Origin: a virus
Length of the DNA stretch: 31,784 nt
Virus record (IMG/VR): IMGVR_UViG_3300032163_000070
Span: 1 to 31,784 of that record
Reading direction: 5' to 3' (one strand)
In this document: piece after piece, positions 20,680-27,908 of the stretch
How the letters are laid out: each line of letters opens with the position of its first letter
Position numbering within the stretch: the first letter of the stretch is position 1
The notes under the pieces: generated by a model
The model's input: only the letters and a program-made list of their open reading frames with translations
The model's database searches: none
Told to the model about the DNA's origin: nothing
Made by a program: the position numbers and the translations under genes

Positions 20680-21191
20680 TGATTTATAAAGACAGGCTTA
20701 CAGAAGATATGGAATGGTTAGCAAAGCAATCTAATACCATATTCTTAGGCGAAGGAATTATTAACGCCGGCAGGATTTATGACACATTAGATAAAGTATC
20801 ATTAGAGAAATGTATTGAAATGCCGATTGCCGAGAATTTAATTGCCGGTAGTGCTATCGGTTTAGCTATTGCGGGCTACAAGCCTGTTGTAATATTTCAG
20901 CGTATGGATTTTATGCTTATTGCCGCAGACGCCATTATAAATCACATGGCCTTAATACCGAAAATGAGTGGGGGTAAGGTTAAGTTACCAATTATCATAA
21001 GAGCAACCATAGGCTCAAGGGATAAAAAATTTGATTGCGGCCCGCAACATAACCACGACTTTAGGCATATATTTTCGCCTTACATAACTACATTTGATTA
21101 TGAACAGGGAATTTATGAAGTCGCTTATAACAGAAATGAGCCAGTTTTAATTGTGGATGATAAAGATTTATACGAAAGGAATGTAGATTGA
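20679..21191 (+). CDS. Thiamine-diphosphate enzyme, beta (Pyr-domain) subunit, E1-beta-like
   Basis: 170 residues from ATG 20679 in a TGATG overlap with alpha (a TTG at 20676 is less likely). IFLGEGI, CIEMPIAENLIAGSAIGLAIAGYKPVVIFQRMDFMLIAADAIINHMA (45-92) matches the E1 beta Pyr domain; Glu52 occupies the position of the Glu that activates the cofactor's aminopyrimidine ring. KLPIIIRATIGSRDKKFDCGPQHNHDFRHIF corresponds to the 'G.GP.HSQ' active-site region, here with His residues. The C-terminal domain that dimerises and docks E2 is absent, so this is a minimal stand-alone enzyme and not a pyruvate dehydrogenase part. Confidence 0.8.
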   Translation: MIYKDRLTEDMEWLAKQSNTIFLGEGIINAGRIYDTLDKVSLEKCIEMPIAENLIAGSAIGLAIAGYKPVVIFQRMDFMLIAADAIINHMALIPKMSGGKVKLPIIIRATIGSRDKKFDCGPQHNHDFRHIFSPYITTFDYEQGIYEVAYNRNEPVLIVDDKDLYERNVD

Positions 21192-22009
21192 AACCGATAA
21201 TATTACCGGAAAATTATAATTATATCGCGGCATTTCTTACCTTGTGCTGTAATCTTAATTGTGATTATTGTATTAATAGGCAAGGGGAATTTAAAGTTTC
21301 TGAAGAGATGTCAGGTAAGGATTGGATAAAAGGGCTTTTAAGGATACAAACACGAGAAGATTTGTCGATTACTTTGCAAGGCGGCGAGCCGACTTTGCAT
21401 AAAGATTTTTATGAAATAGCCGGTAAGCTATATGATAAAAATAAGAAAATGGATTTGTTGACTAATGGCTTATTTGATGTAGGGGAATTTTGTAATAAAA
21501 TATCTCCAAGTGTATTTGAGCGCGAGGCTAAATATGCGAGTATCCGTTTCAGTTACCATGCCAATACAAACATGCAAGCGCTTATGGCTAAAGTGTGGTT
21601 ATTACAAATACGCGGTTATAGTGTAGGAATTTGGGGATTAGATAATATTGACAATACAGAAATTCAGGATTTTTGTAAGTGGTTAAATATAGATTTTAGG
21701 GTTAAGGAATATCTTGATAAAACGCATGGCACTTATAAATATCCAAAGGCATTAAATGGTAGGTTAAAAAAGGTGTTATGCAAGCCAAGCGAGTTATTGA
21801 TAAATCCTGTCGGTTATATTTTTCGTTGCCACGCCGATTTATACGCAAACCGTAATCCCATAGGCCATATTCTTGCAGATGAGATTACTTTTCCCGATTA
21901 TCTGCCATGTGATTATTTTGGGGCATGCAATAGTTGTGATATAAAATTAAAGACAAACCGTTTTCAGGAATACGGACATTGTAGCGTAATTATTGAGGGG
22001 GTAGAATGA
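21188..22009 (+). CDS. Radical SAM protein 1 with C-terminal Cys cluster
   Basis: 273 residues, TTG start overlapping the beta stop (ATTGA) with AAGGA 9 bases upstream. Radical SAM motif CNLNCDYC (Cys21, 25, 28), SAM-binding GGEPTLHKDFYEIAGKLYD (65-83), TNG at about 91-93, and a C-terminal region LCKPSELLINPVGYIFRCHADLY...CDYFGACNSCDIK...GHCSV with at least six Cys, like an auxiliary SPASM/twitch cluster. Such enzymes modify peptides or sugars by hydrogen-atom abstraction. Substrate unknown; context suggests a glycan precursor or a protein side chain. Confidence 0.85.
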   Translation: MKPIILPENYNYIAAFLTLCCNLNCDYCINRQGEFKVSEEMSGKDWIKGLLRIQTREDLSITLQGGEPTLHKDFYEIAGKLYDKNKKMDLLTNGLFDVGEFCNKISPSVFEREAKYASIRFSYHANTNMQALMAKVWLLQIRGYSVGIWGLDNIDNTEIQDFCKWLNIDFRVKEYLDKTHGTYKYPKALNGRLKKVLCKPSELLINPVGYIFRCHADLYANRNPIGHILADEITFPDYLPCDYFGACNSCDIKLKTNRFQEYGHCSVIIEGVE

Positions 22010-22034
22010 AATATGGGTATATTTAGGAGAAAAC

Positions 22035-23096
22035 ATGGATAAATGGTTAATGGACTCAAACAAACTTTTATGGCATCCTGATCGTTTAAAGGATTTCCAG
22101 GATGGTAAACGAATTATGCCCATTTTAATTGATATAGGAATTCATAAAGGATGCAATATAAAATGTGTTTATTGTTATGGGATAAAGCAAACAAGGGGTA
22201 TGGCATACATTCCTGAAGATAGACTTTTAATGATGGCTGAAGATGCTAAAGAAGTCGGAATAAAAGCGATAGCTATTATTGGCGATGGTGAACCGTTAAT
22301 GAATAAAGGATTATACCCATTTGTGAAGAAACTTAAAAGATTAAAGATAGATTGTGGTGTGGCTACAAATGGATTGTTGCTCGATTTTGACAAATTAACA
22401 ACACTAACCTCTTCATGTACTTGGCTTAGATTTAATATATCTGGGGTAGATAAATACGAAAAGATTATGGGTGCTCCATTGGGAAGTTTTAAGAGATTTG
22501 AGGTTATTATTAAAGATGCAGTTTATTATAAATCAAAATGTACAATAGGATTACAAGCTGTTCTTATTCCAGATGGGTTTAGTGAGATTATCCATTTAAC
22601 AGAAAAGGCGATAGAATGGGGAGTAGATTATTTGGTGATTAAGCAATTCTCTGATGGTGGCGAAGGTATGCCAATGCACTTTGATATGGATGATTATGAT
22701 AAAGCTACAAAAGATTTGAAGATAGCTGAGTCTATGACAACAGATAAAACTCAGATTATAGTGAAGTGGGAAGCTATGAAGGATAGCCGAAATATAACTA
22801 AGAATAAGAAATGGGAGTTTGATAGATGTTTAGACTTACCATTCTTATTCCAGATTTCAGGAGATGGGGGTTGTTATCCTTGCGGATTTCTCTTTGGAAA
22901 TAAAGATTATTGTTACGGTAATATCAAGGAAGAAAGGCTTATTGATATACTTTATTCGAAAAAGTATTGGGATATTATTAAGACGATTGCTAAAACTCCG
23001 TTAGATAAACTTTGTAAAGGACAATGCCGTCATTGTAAGATTAACAAGTTCATTTGGGATTATTTACATAAACCAGAACATATTAATTTTATATAA
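22035..23096 (+). CDS. Radical SAM protein 2 with SPASM domain
   Basis: 353 residues, GGAGAAAAC site before the ATG. Motif CNIKCVYC (Cys40, 44, 47), then IGDGEPLMNKGLYPFVKKLK (GDGEP in place of GGEP), ATNGLLL, and a C-terminal SPASM-type region: DRCLDLPFLFQISGDGGCYPCGFLFGNKDYCYGNIKEERLIDILYSKKYW...LCKGQCRHCKIN, with the typical 'C...C.....G.N..E......' spacing of auxiliary [4Fe-4S] ligands. SPASM enzymes act on peptides, alcohols and sugars. Low G+C like the rest of the phage. It abuts the next radical SAM gene exactly. Confidence 0.88.
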   Translation: MDKWLMDSNKLLWHPDRLKDFQDGKRIMPILIDIGIHKGCNIKCVYCYGIKQTRGMAYIPEDRLLMMAEDAKEVGIKAIAIIGDGEPLMNKGLYPFVKKLKRLKIDCGVATNGLLLDFDKLTTLTSSCTWLRFNISGVDKYEKIMGAPLGSFKRFEVIIKDAVYYKSKCTIGLQAVLIPDGFSEIIHLTEKAIEWGVDYLVIKQFSDGGEGMPMHFDMDDYDKATKDLKIAESMTTDKTQIIVKWEAMKDSRNITKNKKWEFDRCLDLPFLFQISGDGGCYPCGFLFGNKDYCYGNIKEERLIDILYSKKYWDIIKTIAKTPLDKLCKGQCRHCKINKFIWDYLHKPEHINFI

Positions 23097-24506
23097 ATGA
23101 GAGTTTTAATCATAGCTCCAAGATATAAGTCTTTCGGTCTGTATTACGAGCTTCCCCTGGGCCTCGCTTATATCTCCGCATATCTGAAATCCAAAGGGGT
23201 AGAAACTACCCTTTACAACCTGAATGAAGTGGTAAACGATAACGGGTTATGGGATCATATCAAGCGGGTCGATGTTATCTGCTCTGGAGGCCTGTCCGTC
23301 CATTATGGGGAGATGAAACGCCTGCTTGATAAAGTGCGCCGGGTAAATCCTTCCGCCAAGATAATCTTAGGCGGAGGGTTGTTAAGTTCAGAGCCGGAGC
23401 TTATGATGTCAATGCTCCACCCGGACATAGGCGTAATCGGAGAGGGCGAGATCGCTTTATATGACGCGGTTGTGAATATGCCTTCATCCGGCTCAATAGT
23501 CAAAGCCGAGCCGATCAAGAACTTAGACGCTTTGCCTTTCCCGGATTATGAGGGGTTAGGTGTCCGCGCATACCTTGAGCGCCAGATTGCCGGAGATGAA
23601 CATTATCTCTACCCCTTTGACAATCCGCGCTGCCTGCCCGTAATATCGAGCCGTTCTTGCCCGCATAACTGCTCATTCTGTTTTCATCCTTTAGGCAAGG
23701 TTTACCGCCAAAGGTCTTTGGATAATTACTTTGCCGAGATCGAGTTATTGATCGAGAGTTACCAGATAAACATGGTCGCGGTATTGGATGAGCTTATATC
23801 TGTATTCCCGGAACGCATTAACGAGTTCTGCGTTCGCATAAAGAAATACAGCCTGAAATGGATGACGCAAATGCGCGTGGACAGCGTAAACCAGGATACG
23901 ATCAATATGCTTAAAGACGCGGGATGTATTCAGATAAGCTACGGGATAGAGCATATCAACAAGGAAGTCCTCAACAATTATAATAAGCGTATTACCCCGG
24001 AACAGATCGAGAAAGCGTTAGAGATGACTTATAATGCCGGGATAGGTATTCAAGGCAATATGCTTTTAGGCGGGCCGAAAGAAACCCCGGAATCTGTCGG
24101 GCAAGTACTGGCATGGCGCAATAAGAACTTGAAATATCATATCAATATAACTCCTATTACCGCTTACCCCGGGACTGACCTTTACATCTACGGGAAGTCT
24201 TGCGGAAAAATAGACGGGCGTTCTTTTATCGAGCAAGGTTGCCCGTTCATCAACTTTAACAATGCCCCAGTGAATTTCCCGGTTGAGTTTATTTATTCAG
24301 ATAAATCAAACTTTACCCCGGCAACTGATGATCCTTACCGGGGGCAACTTTTCCAACTCGAGGCTGTCTGCCCACATTGTAAATATGAAAATCTTTATAA
24401 AAACATATTCAAGTCGGGAACGGCTTTATCATTTACCCAGGGTAAGGCTTACAGGATAGCTTGCCGGAACTGCAATCAGAGGTTTGATATGAGGTTAGAC
24501 GGATGA
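23097..24506 (+). CDS. B12-binding-type radical SAM protein (class B-like) with zinc ribbon
   Basis: 469 residues. N-terminal Rossmann B12-binding-like domain (MRVLIIAPRYKSFGLYYELPLGLAYISAYLKSKGVETTLYN ... LGGGLLSSEPELMM...GVIGEGE; no DxHxxG, so base-off His binding is not assured). Radical SAM motif CPHNCSFC (Cys188, 192, 195), then a TIM-barrel region (QMRVDSVNQDTINMLKDAGCIQISYGIEHIN; MLLGGPKETPESV). The C-terminal ~40 residues carry CPHC and CRNC, a zinc ribbon. Codons are visibly richer in G+C (about 45-50 percent) than the flanks (about 30-35), marking recent transfer. Members methylate or rearrange unreactive carbons. ATGA overlap with the next gene. Confidence 0.85.
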   Translation: MRVLIIAPRYKSFGLYYELPLGLAYISAYLKSKGVETTLYNLNEVVNDNGLWDHIKRVDVICSGGLSVHYGEMKRLLDKVRRVNPSAKIILGGGLLSSEPELMMSMLHPDIGVIGEGEIALYDAVVNMPSSGSIVKAEPIKNLDALPFPDYEGLGVRAYLERQIAGDEHYLYPFDNPRCLPVISSRSCPHNCSFCFHPLGKVYRQRSLDNYFAEIELLIESYQINMVAVLDELISVFPERINEFCVRIKKYSLKWMTQMRVDSVNQDTINMLKDAGCIQISYGIEHINKEVLNNYNKRITPEQIEKALEMTYNAGIGIQGNMLLGGPKETPESVGQVLAWRNKNLKYHINITPITAYPGTDLYIYGKSCGKIDGRSFIEQGCPFINFNNAPVNFPVEFIYSDKSNFTPATDDPYRGQLFQLEAVCPHCKYENLYKNIFKSGTALSFTQGKAYRIACRNCNQRFDMRLDG

Positions 24507-25231
24507 AATTATTGACAATATGTCCAAGCCGGAATAGGCCAGAGTTATGTAAAAGGATGTTGGATAGTTTTGATAAAACTAAAAGTGAATGGTCGAATAT
24601 AATTGTCTATGTATCTGTTGATGACCCGCAAATAGGCAAATATGAGGATATTTTGAACGGGCGGTTACATATTTTTGGGCCACGCCGCACATTAGTAGAA
24701 GTTATTAATTATGTATCCTGCGAATATATGTCTGCTATTGCCTATTATCAGGAAGTGAATGACGACCATATCTATATTACCGACAAATGGGATGAGAAAT
24801 TGATAGGCAAGATTGAATATGGCGGTAATAAATTCGGTATGGCTTGGGGAAGGGATGGGATGAATAATAATGACAATCCTAATCTGCCGACTGCTGTAAT
24901 TGTATCTGGAGAGATAATCAAGGCATTAGGATATTTCTTTCCGCCTCATCTAAAACATATTGCCTGCGATGACGCACTTTTAGATATAGGCAATAAGACT
25001 AAGACTATATTTTATAATCCAGAAGTTACTATTGAGCATATGCATTATTATGCCATTGTGAATAATAAGCATAAGGCTCCTTTAGATGATAATTACAGGT
25101 CAATATATAATGAGGCGACTTTAAAAGAAGGTAGGCAATTGCTTCACGAATGGCGCAGTAATAATATGGAAAAAGACATAGAAAGGGTGAAAAATGCAAT
25201 CAAAAATTGGCGTGCTAATCAGGTGTTATAG
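24503..25231 (+). CDS. Glycosyltransferase A (GT-A-like)
   Basis: 242 residues, starting in an ATGA overlap. N-terminus MKLLTICPSRNRPELCKRMLDSF is the nucleotide-binding strand-helix; IIVYVSVDDPQIGKYEDIL and AYYQEVNDDHIYITDKWDEKL (NDD at 86-88, DxD-like metal site) follow, then SGEIIKALGYFFPPHLKHIACDDALLDIG (acceptor region with CDD) and VTIEHMHY. Paralogue of the enzyme at 25886 with the same motifs throughout. Soluble, no membrane span. Likely transfers a nucleotide-activated sugar in the same pathway as the radical SAM enzymes. Confidence 0.78.
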   Translation: MKLLTICPSRNRPELCKRMLDSFDKTKSEWSNIIVYVSVDDPQIGKYEDILNGRLHIFGPRRTLVEVINYVSCEYMSAIAYYQEVNDDHIYITDKWDEKLIGKIEYGGNKFGMAWGRDGMNNNDNPNLPTAVIVSGEIIKALGYFFPPHLKHIACDDALLDIGNKTKTIFYNPEVTIEHMHYYAIVNNKHKAPLDDNYRSIYNEATLKEGRQLLHEWRSNNMEKDIERVKNAIKNWRANQVL

Positions 25232-25889
25232 CATTACGGATTATCTACCGTATTTACTTAAAAATTATGCTTGGGTAGATAGGATTGTAGTTATGAACTA
25301 TCGGTTTACATCAGCCGAACCAAGAGAAGATGATACTGAAGAAGTTGTAAAAGAATATATTGATAAATGTTTTGAAAATTTGAAAGTGCCTAATATCCAA
25401 TTAAATAAAGGCGAAGGCTTAAAGCAACATGCGATATTAAACAAGGGGTTAAAACTTTTATCCGATTGTGATATTGTTTTCATTTCTGATGCTGATGAGT
25501 TTATGACGCAGGGTGCTATGCGGGATATAGCGATTAAGATGATTGAGGATGATAAGAATTTAGGATATGCCAAAATTATTGATTATGCTTTTGATTTCTA
25601 TCATCGTTTTGATAATAGACATCTTAGCGGGGCTTTGGTTGTGGTTAAACCGCAGGAGATAAAGTTTAAGCACATCCGGCAACCGCAGGATACCAATTTA
25701 AGGAAGATACAATTTGAGCATATCTTATACCACTTTGGGTTTGTGTTGCCGCCTGAGACTTTGAAATGGAAACTGCAATGGGAGAGCAAGGAAGAAAAAT
25801 TAGATATAGTTAAGGGAATTGGCGAAACAAACATAGTTTTAGCCAAACCTCCAGACAAGGAAATTATGGAACTTTTAGATGAAGAATGA
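25194..25889 (+). CDS. Glycosyltransferase B (GT2/GT92-like)
   Basis: 231 residues; ATG lies 38 bases inside the end of enzyme A, with GAAAGGGTG upstream. Features: KIGVLIRCYSITDYLPYLLKNYAWVDRIVVMNYRF, KGEGLKQHAILNKGLKLLSDCDIVFISDADEFM (DADE at 99-102 as the metal-binding site), then SGALVVVKPQEIKFKHIRQ and EHILYHFGFVLPPE. It resembles the GT92/GT2-type 'glycosyl transferase family' proteins and is not a close relative of enzymes A and C. It overlaps enzyme C by 4 bases. Confidence 0.78.
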   Translation: MQSKIGVLIRCYSITDYLPYLLKNYAWVDRIVVMNYRFTSAEPREDDTEEVVKEYIDKCFENLKVPNIQLNKGEGLKQHAILNKGLKLLSDCDIVFISDADEFMTQGAMRDIAIKMIEDDKNLGYAKIIDYAFDFYHRFDNRHLSGALVVVKPQEIKFKHIRQPQDTNLRKIQFEHILYHFGFVLPPETLKWKLQWESKEEKLDIVKGIGETNIVLAKPPDKEIMELLDEE

Positions 25890-26584
25890 GATTACTTACT
25901 ATTTGCCCCTCGCGCGATAGACCGGAATTATGCAAGCGCATGCTTGATAGTTTTAATGCTACAAAATCTAAAGATACCGAGATAATAGTTTATGTGGCGG
26001 ATGATGACCCTCAATTAGATAAATACAAGGAGATATTAAATGACATTAATCATATAATCGGTTGGCGCAGGTCTTTAGTTCAAGTGCTTAACTTTATTTC
26101 AACTGACCGATACCCGGGTGTATTTTATTATCAAGAAATTAACGATGATCATATTTACCTGACTAAGGGTTGGGATAGGATTTTAATAAATACCATAGAG
26201 GCAGAGGGCAAGGGTTGGGGGATAGCTTGTGCCAATGACTTAATGACTAATGAGCCGTGGGAAGTGGCCCGGCATCCAAGTGCGGCAATTATATCTGGGA
26301 ATATAGTAAGGACTCTTGGTTATTTTGTATTGCCAGAGTTAGAGCATTTATATACTGATACTTATTTACGGGATATTGGAGAGGGGATTAAGGCATTATT
26401 CAGGCTTGAGGGCGTAGTGATTGAGCATTGCCATTGGCTTTCAAACAAGGCGGTAAAAGAAGCCTATGTTGCTGTATATGACCAAGAGAAATTTAGGGTT
26501 GCTTATCGTGTATATCATAAATGGATAAAATATCAACGAAAATTAGATATTGAGAAATTGCTTAAGGCAAGGGATGGGTTATAA
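25886..26584 (+). CDS. Glycosyltransferase C, paralogue of A
   Basis: 232 residues. MRLLTICPSRDRPELCKRMLDSFNATKS, IIVYVADDDPQLDKYKEIL, FYYQEINDDHIYLTKGWDRIL and SGNIVRTLGYFVLPELEHLYTDTYLRDIG align one-to-one with enzyme A, so A and C arose by duplication with B inserted between. The acceptor region differs (YTDTYLRDIG against ACDDALLDIG), suggesting different acceptors or order of addition. Last gene of the cassette. Confidence 0.78.
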   Translation: MRLLTICPSRDRPELCKRMLDSFNATKSKDTEIIVYVADDDPQLDKYKEILNDINHIIGWRRSLVQVLNFISTDRYPGVFYYQEINDDHIYLTKGWDRILINTIEAEGKGWGIACANDLMTNEPWEVARHPSAAIISGNIVRTLGYFVLPELEHLYTDTYLRDIGEGIKALFRLEGVVIEHCHWLSNKAVKEAYVAVYDQEKFRVAYRVYHKWIKYQRKLDIEKLLKARDGL

Positions 26585-26726
26585 AACCAGAGCTAATTAT
26601 AAATTGGGGTTATGTTTAAGGCAGTGTGCTAACAGGGATATTAAATGCAAAACATGTTTAAAATTTAGTGAATATGAAAAAGTTATCCAAACTGCAAGAC
26701 GAAGCAATCCTAAAAATAAAGAGTGA
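26574..26726 (+). CDS. 50-residue Cys-rich protein, unknown
   Basis: ATG 26574 lies inside the end of enzyme C, with AAGG just before it. MGYKTRANYKLGLCLRQCANRDIKCKTCLKFSEYEKVIQTARRSNPKNKE: CxxxC and CxxC pairs 7 residues apart, basic. Could be a zinc-binding peptide. Overlaps the next gene by 53 bases in another frame, which weakens the case. Confidence 0.3.
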   Translation: MGYKTRANYKLGLCLRQCANRDIKCKTCLKFSEYEKVIQTARRSNPKNKE

Positions 26727-27036
26727 ATTGGAGCGGAAGCTAAATTTGCGCTCTATCCCTATGTATGCTTATCATGTGCCTATGATTAATCGCGCCGCTA
26801 TATTGGGATTTAGTTTTTTTACTATAATAATTCTTAGCGATAAATTAGTTGCAAGAAGAGATTTATCAGAGATTAAATATTGCATACATCATGAGTTATT
26901 GCATTTTAAATTTAACCATGTCTTAAAATTATTTTTAATCAGCATATTCCTGCCGTATTTGGCACAGAAAAAAATTATTCAATATGAAAGTCAGGTAATA
27001 GAAATTCTTTTGGAGGATAAAAATGGAAATACCTAA
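26674..27036 (+). CDS. Small HELLH metallopeptidase-like membrane protein
   Basis: 120 residues from ATG 26674 (GTG 26668 also in frame). IIILSDKLVARRDLSEIKYCIHHELLHFKFNHVL has HELLH at 73-77 and the strand-helix arrangement before it expected of M48/M56-type gluzincins; a Glu at 105 (QYESQVIE) could be the third zinc ligand. Hydrophobic stretches at about 42-55 and 84-97 suggest membrane association. Only the core is present, so it is a minimal version. It might process a phage or host membrane protein. Overlaps the next gene by 14 bases. Confidence 0.55.
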   Translation: MKKLSKLQDEAILKIKSELERKLNLRSIPMYAYHVPMINRAAILGFSFFTIIILSDKLVARRDLSEIKYCIHHELLHFKFNHVLKLFLISIFLPYLAQKKIIQYESQVIEILLEDKNGNT

Positions 27037-27223
27037 TCCGCAGGAGATAACAAGATTAATCCATGCTTGTAAGGATGGAGTTGATAAATCATGCTTTGGG
27101 CCGATGTTTCAATATCCGGATAAAACCGATATTTCACAACGCCAAATTAATCAGCTTGCTCTTGGTATATTTACTATTGTATTAACCGCAGAATTAAAAA
27201 AGATATTCAAGCAAGAGGCTTGA
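27023..27223 (+). CDS. 66-residue protein, unknown
   Basis: MEIPNPQEITRLIHACKDGVDKSCFGPMFQYPDKTDISQRQINQLALGIFTIVLTAELKKIFKQEA. GGAGG lies 8 bases before the ATG. Two Cys and a mildly hydrophobic C-terminal helix (LALGIFTIVLTAEL). No family recognised. Confidence 0.4.
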   Translation: MEIPNPQEITRLIHACKDGVDKSCFGPMFQYPDKTDISQRQINQLALGIFTIVLTAELKKIFKQEA

Positions 27224-27227
27224 AAAA

Positions 27228-27422
27228 ATGAAGAAAAAAAAGTTGGCTAATTGTCCTCATTGGACAACAAAGGAAGAAATTATATTTATAAACAAATTAT
27301 CTCCACATACTTTATTGTTTTACCGACGAGCTTGTTGTATGAGGTCAGATTGGGGTATATTGGATAGAGATAGGGTAATGTGTGCAATATCTGATAAGTT
27401 AAAAATTTACCACTTGACATAA
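27228..27422 (+). CDS. 64-residue basic protein, unknown
   Basis: MKKKKLANCPHWTTKEEIIFINKLSPHTLLFYRRACCMRSDWGILDRDRVMCAISDKLKIYHLT. N-terminal Lys run; helices with 'WTTKEEIIFINKLSPHTLLFYRRAC' that might be DNA-binding. The ribosome site is weak (AGAGG 8 bases before). Its stop overlaps the -35 of the next promoter. Confidence 0.4.
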   Translation: MKKKKLANCPHWTTKEEIIFINKLSPHTLLFYRRACCMRSDWGILDRDRVMCAISDKLKIYHLT

Positions 27423-27441
27423 TAAGAATATAACATAAACT
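27414..27441 (+). promoter_or_regulatory. Sigma70-type promoter upstream of terminase
   Basis: TTGACA at 27414-27419, 16-base spacer, TAAACT at 27436-27441 (4 of 6 matches). A second -10-like TATAAC at 27429-27434 has a weaker -35 (TTACCA, 27407). Transcription would begin near 27447, just before a small hairpin. Confidence 0.45.
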
Positions 27442-27447
27442 TTAAAC

Positions 27448-27514
27448 AAAGGGTCGCTCCCTTTTAGATTTAGCCTTATCTGTAGCTATAGGCAGGTAAG
27501 GCTCTTTTATTTTT
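27448..27514 (+). ncRNA. Possible short terminated RNA upstream of terminase
   Basis: Between the promoter and the strong terminator lie only about 65 transcribed bases: a hairpin AAAGGG-TCGCT-CCCTTT (27448-27464) and the terminator stem. No reading frame fits. It could be a small regulatory RNA or an attenuator for terminase genes. Confidence 0.35.
27472..27514 (+). terminator. Strong intrinsic terminator
   Basis: AGCCTTATCTG (27472-27482) pairs with CAGGTAAGGCT (27493-27503), 11 bp with one G-U pair, 10-base loop, then TTTTATTTTT (27505-27514). Confidence 0.8.
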
Positions 27515-27531
27515 AGGCAAATTTTAGGCAA
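27511..27531 (+). repeat. Direct repeat before the small terminase gene
   Basis: TTTTAGGCAA occurs at 27511-27520 and 27522-27531, 11 bases apart; TAGGCA also occurs at 27489. It takes the place of a normal ribosome site for the terminase small subunit. Candidate TerS-binding (pac/cos) iterons, or a duplication. Confidence 0.4.
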
Positions 27532-27533
27532 AA

Positions 27534-27908
27534 ATGTCAAGATCATTACCTCCAATTGAAACAAGGTTTCCAGTCAATAGGCCGTATGCTCCGCATGCAG
27601 GGCATAAGGGGCCTTATTTAGTGCCGCTTCTTAAAAAATTCCTTAATAAGAAAATCAAATATGAAGACCCTGAAACACAGAAAATAATTTTTGGCAAAGT
27701 TAAAGACGCGGTTATCTGGCGTTTATTGCTTAATGCCTGTCAAGGTGAGAATGATGCTATCAAAGAAGTATTAAATCGCATTGATGGCAAGGTAGCCGAA
27801 GTTATTAAATTTGATAAAGCAACAGAGGCATTAGTTAGTGAAGAAATAGAATTGATTCCCACAAATGGCAAAAAAACTCCAAACAGGATTTCTAAATTTA
27901 TCCAATGA
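27534..27908 (+). CDS. Terminase small subunit candidate
   Basis: 124 residues directly upstream of the large subunit (4-base overlap). The N-terminus (MSRSLPPIETRFPVNRPYAPHAGHKGPYLVPLL) and the 'AVIWRLLLNACQGENDAIKEVLNRIDGKVAEVIKFDKATEALVSEE' segment (61-106) match small terminase or DUF5681-type phage proteins, where 'A...A..G..DAIKE.L.R.DGK' is typical. Such proteins recognise the packaging site. The ribosome site is poor (AGG only), so translation may depend on other signals. Confidence 0.6.
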   Translation: MSRSLPPIETRFPVNRPYAPHAGHKGPYLVPLLKKFLNKKIKYEDPETQKIIFGKVKDAVIWRLLLNACQGENDAIKEVLNRIDGKVAEVIKFDKATEALVSEEIELIPTNGKKTPNRISKFIQ

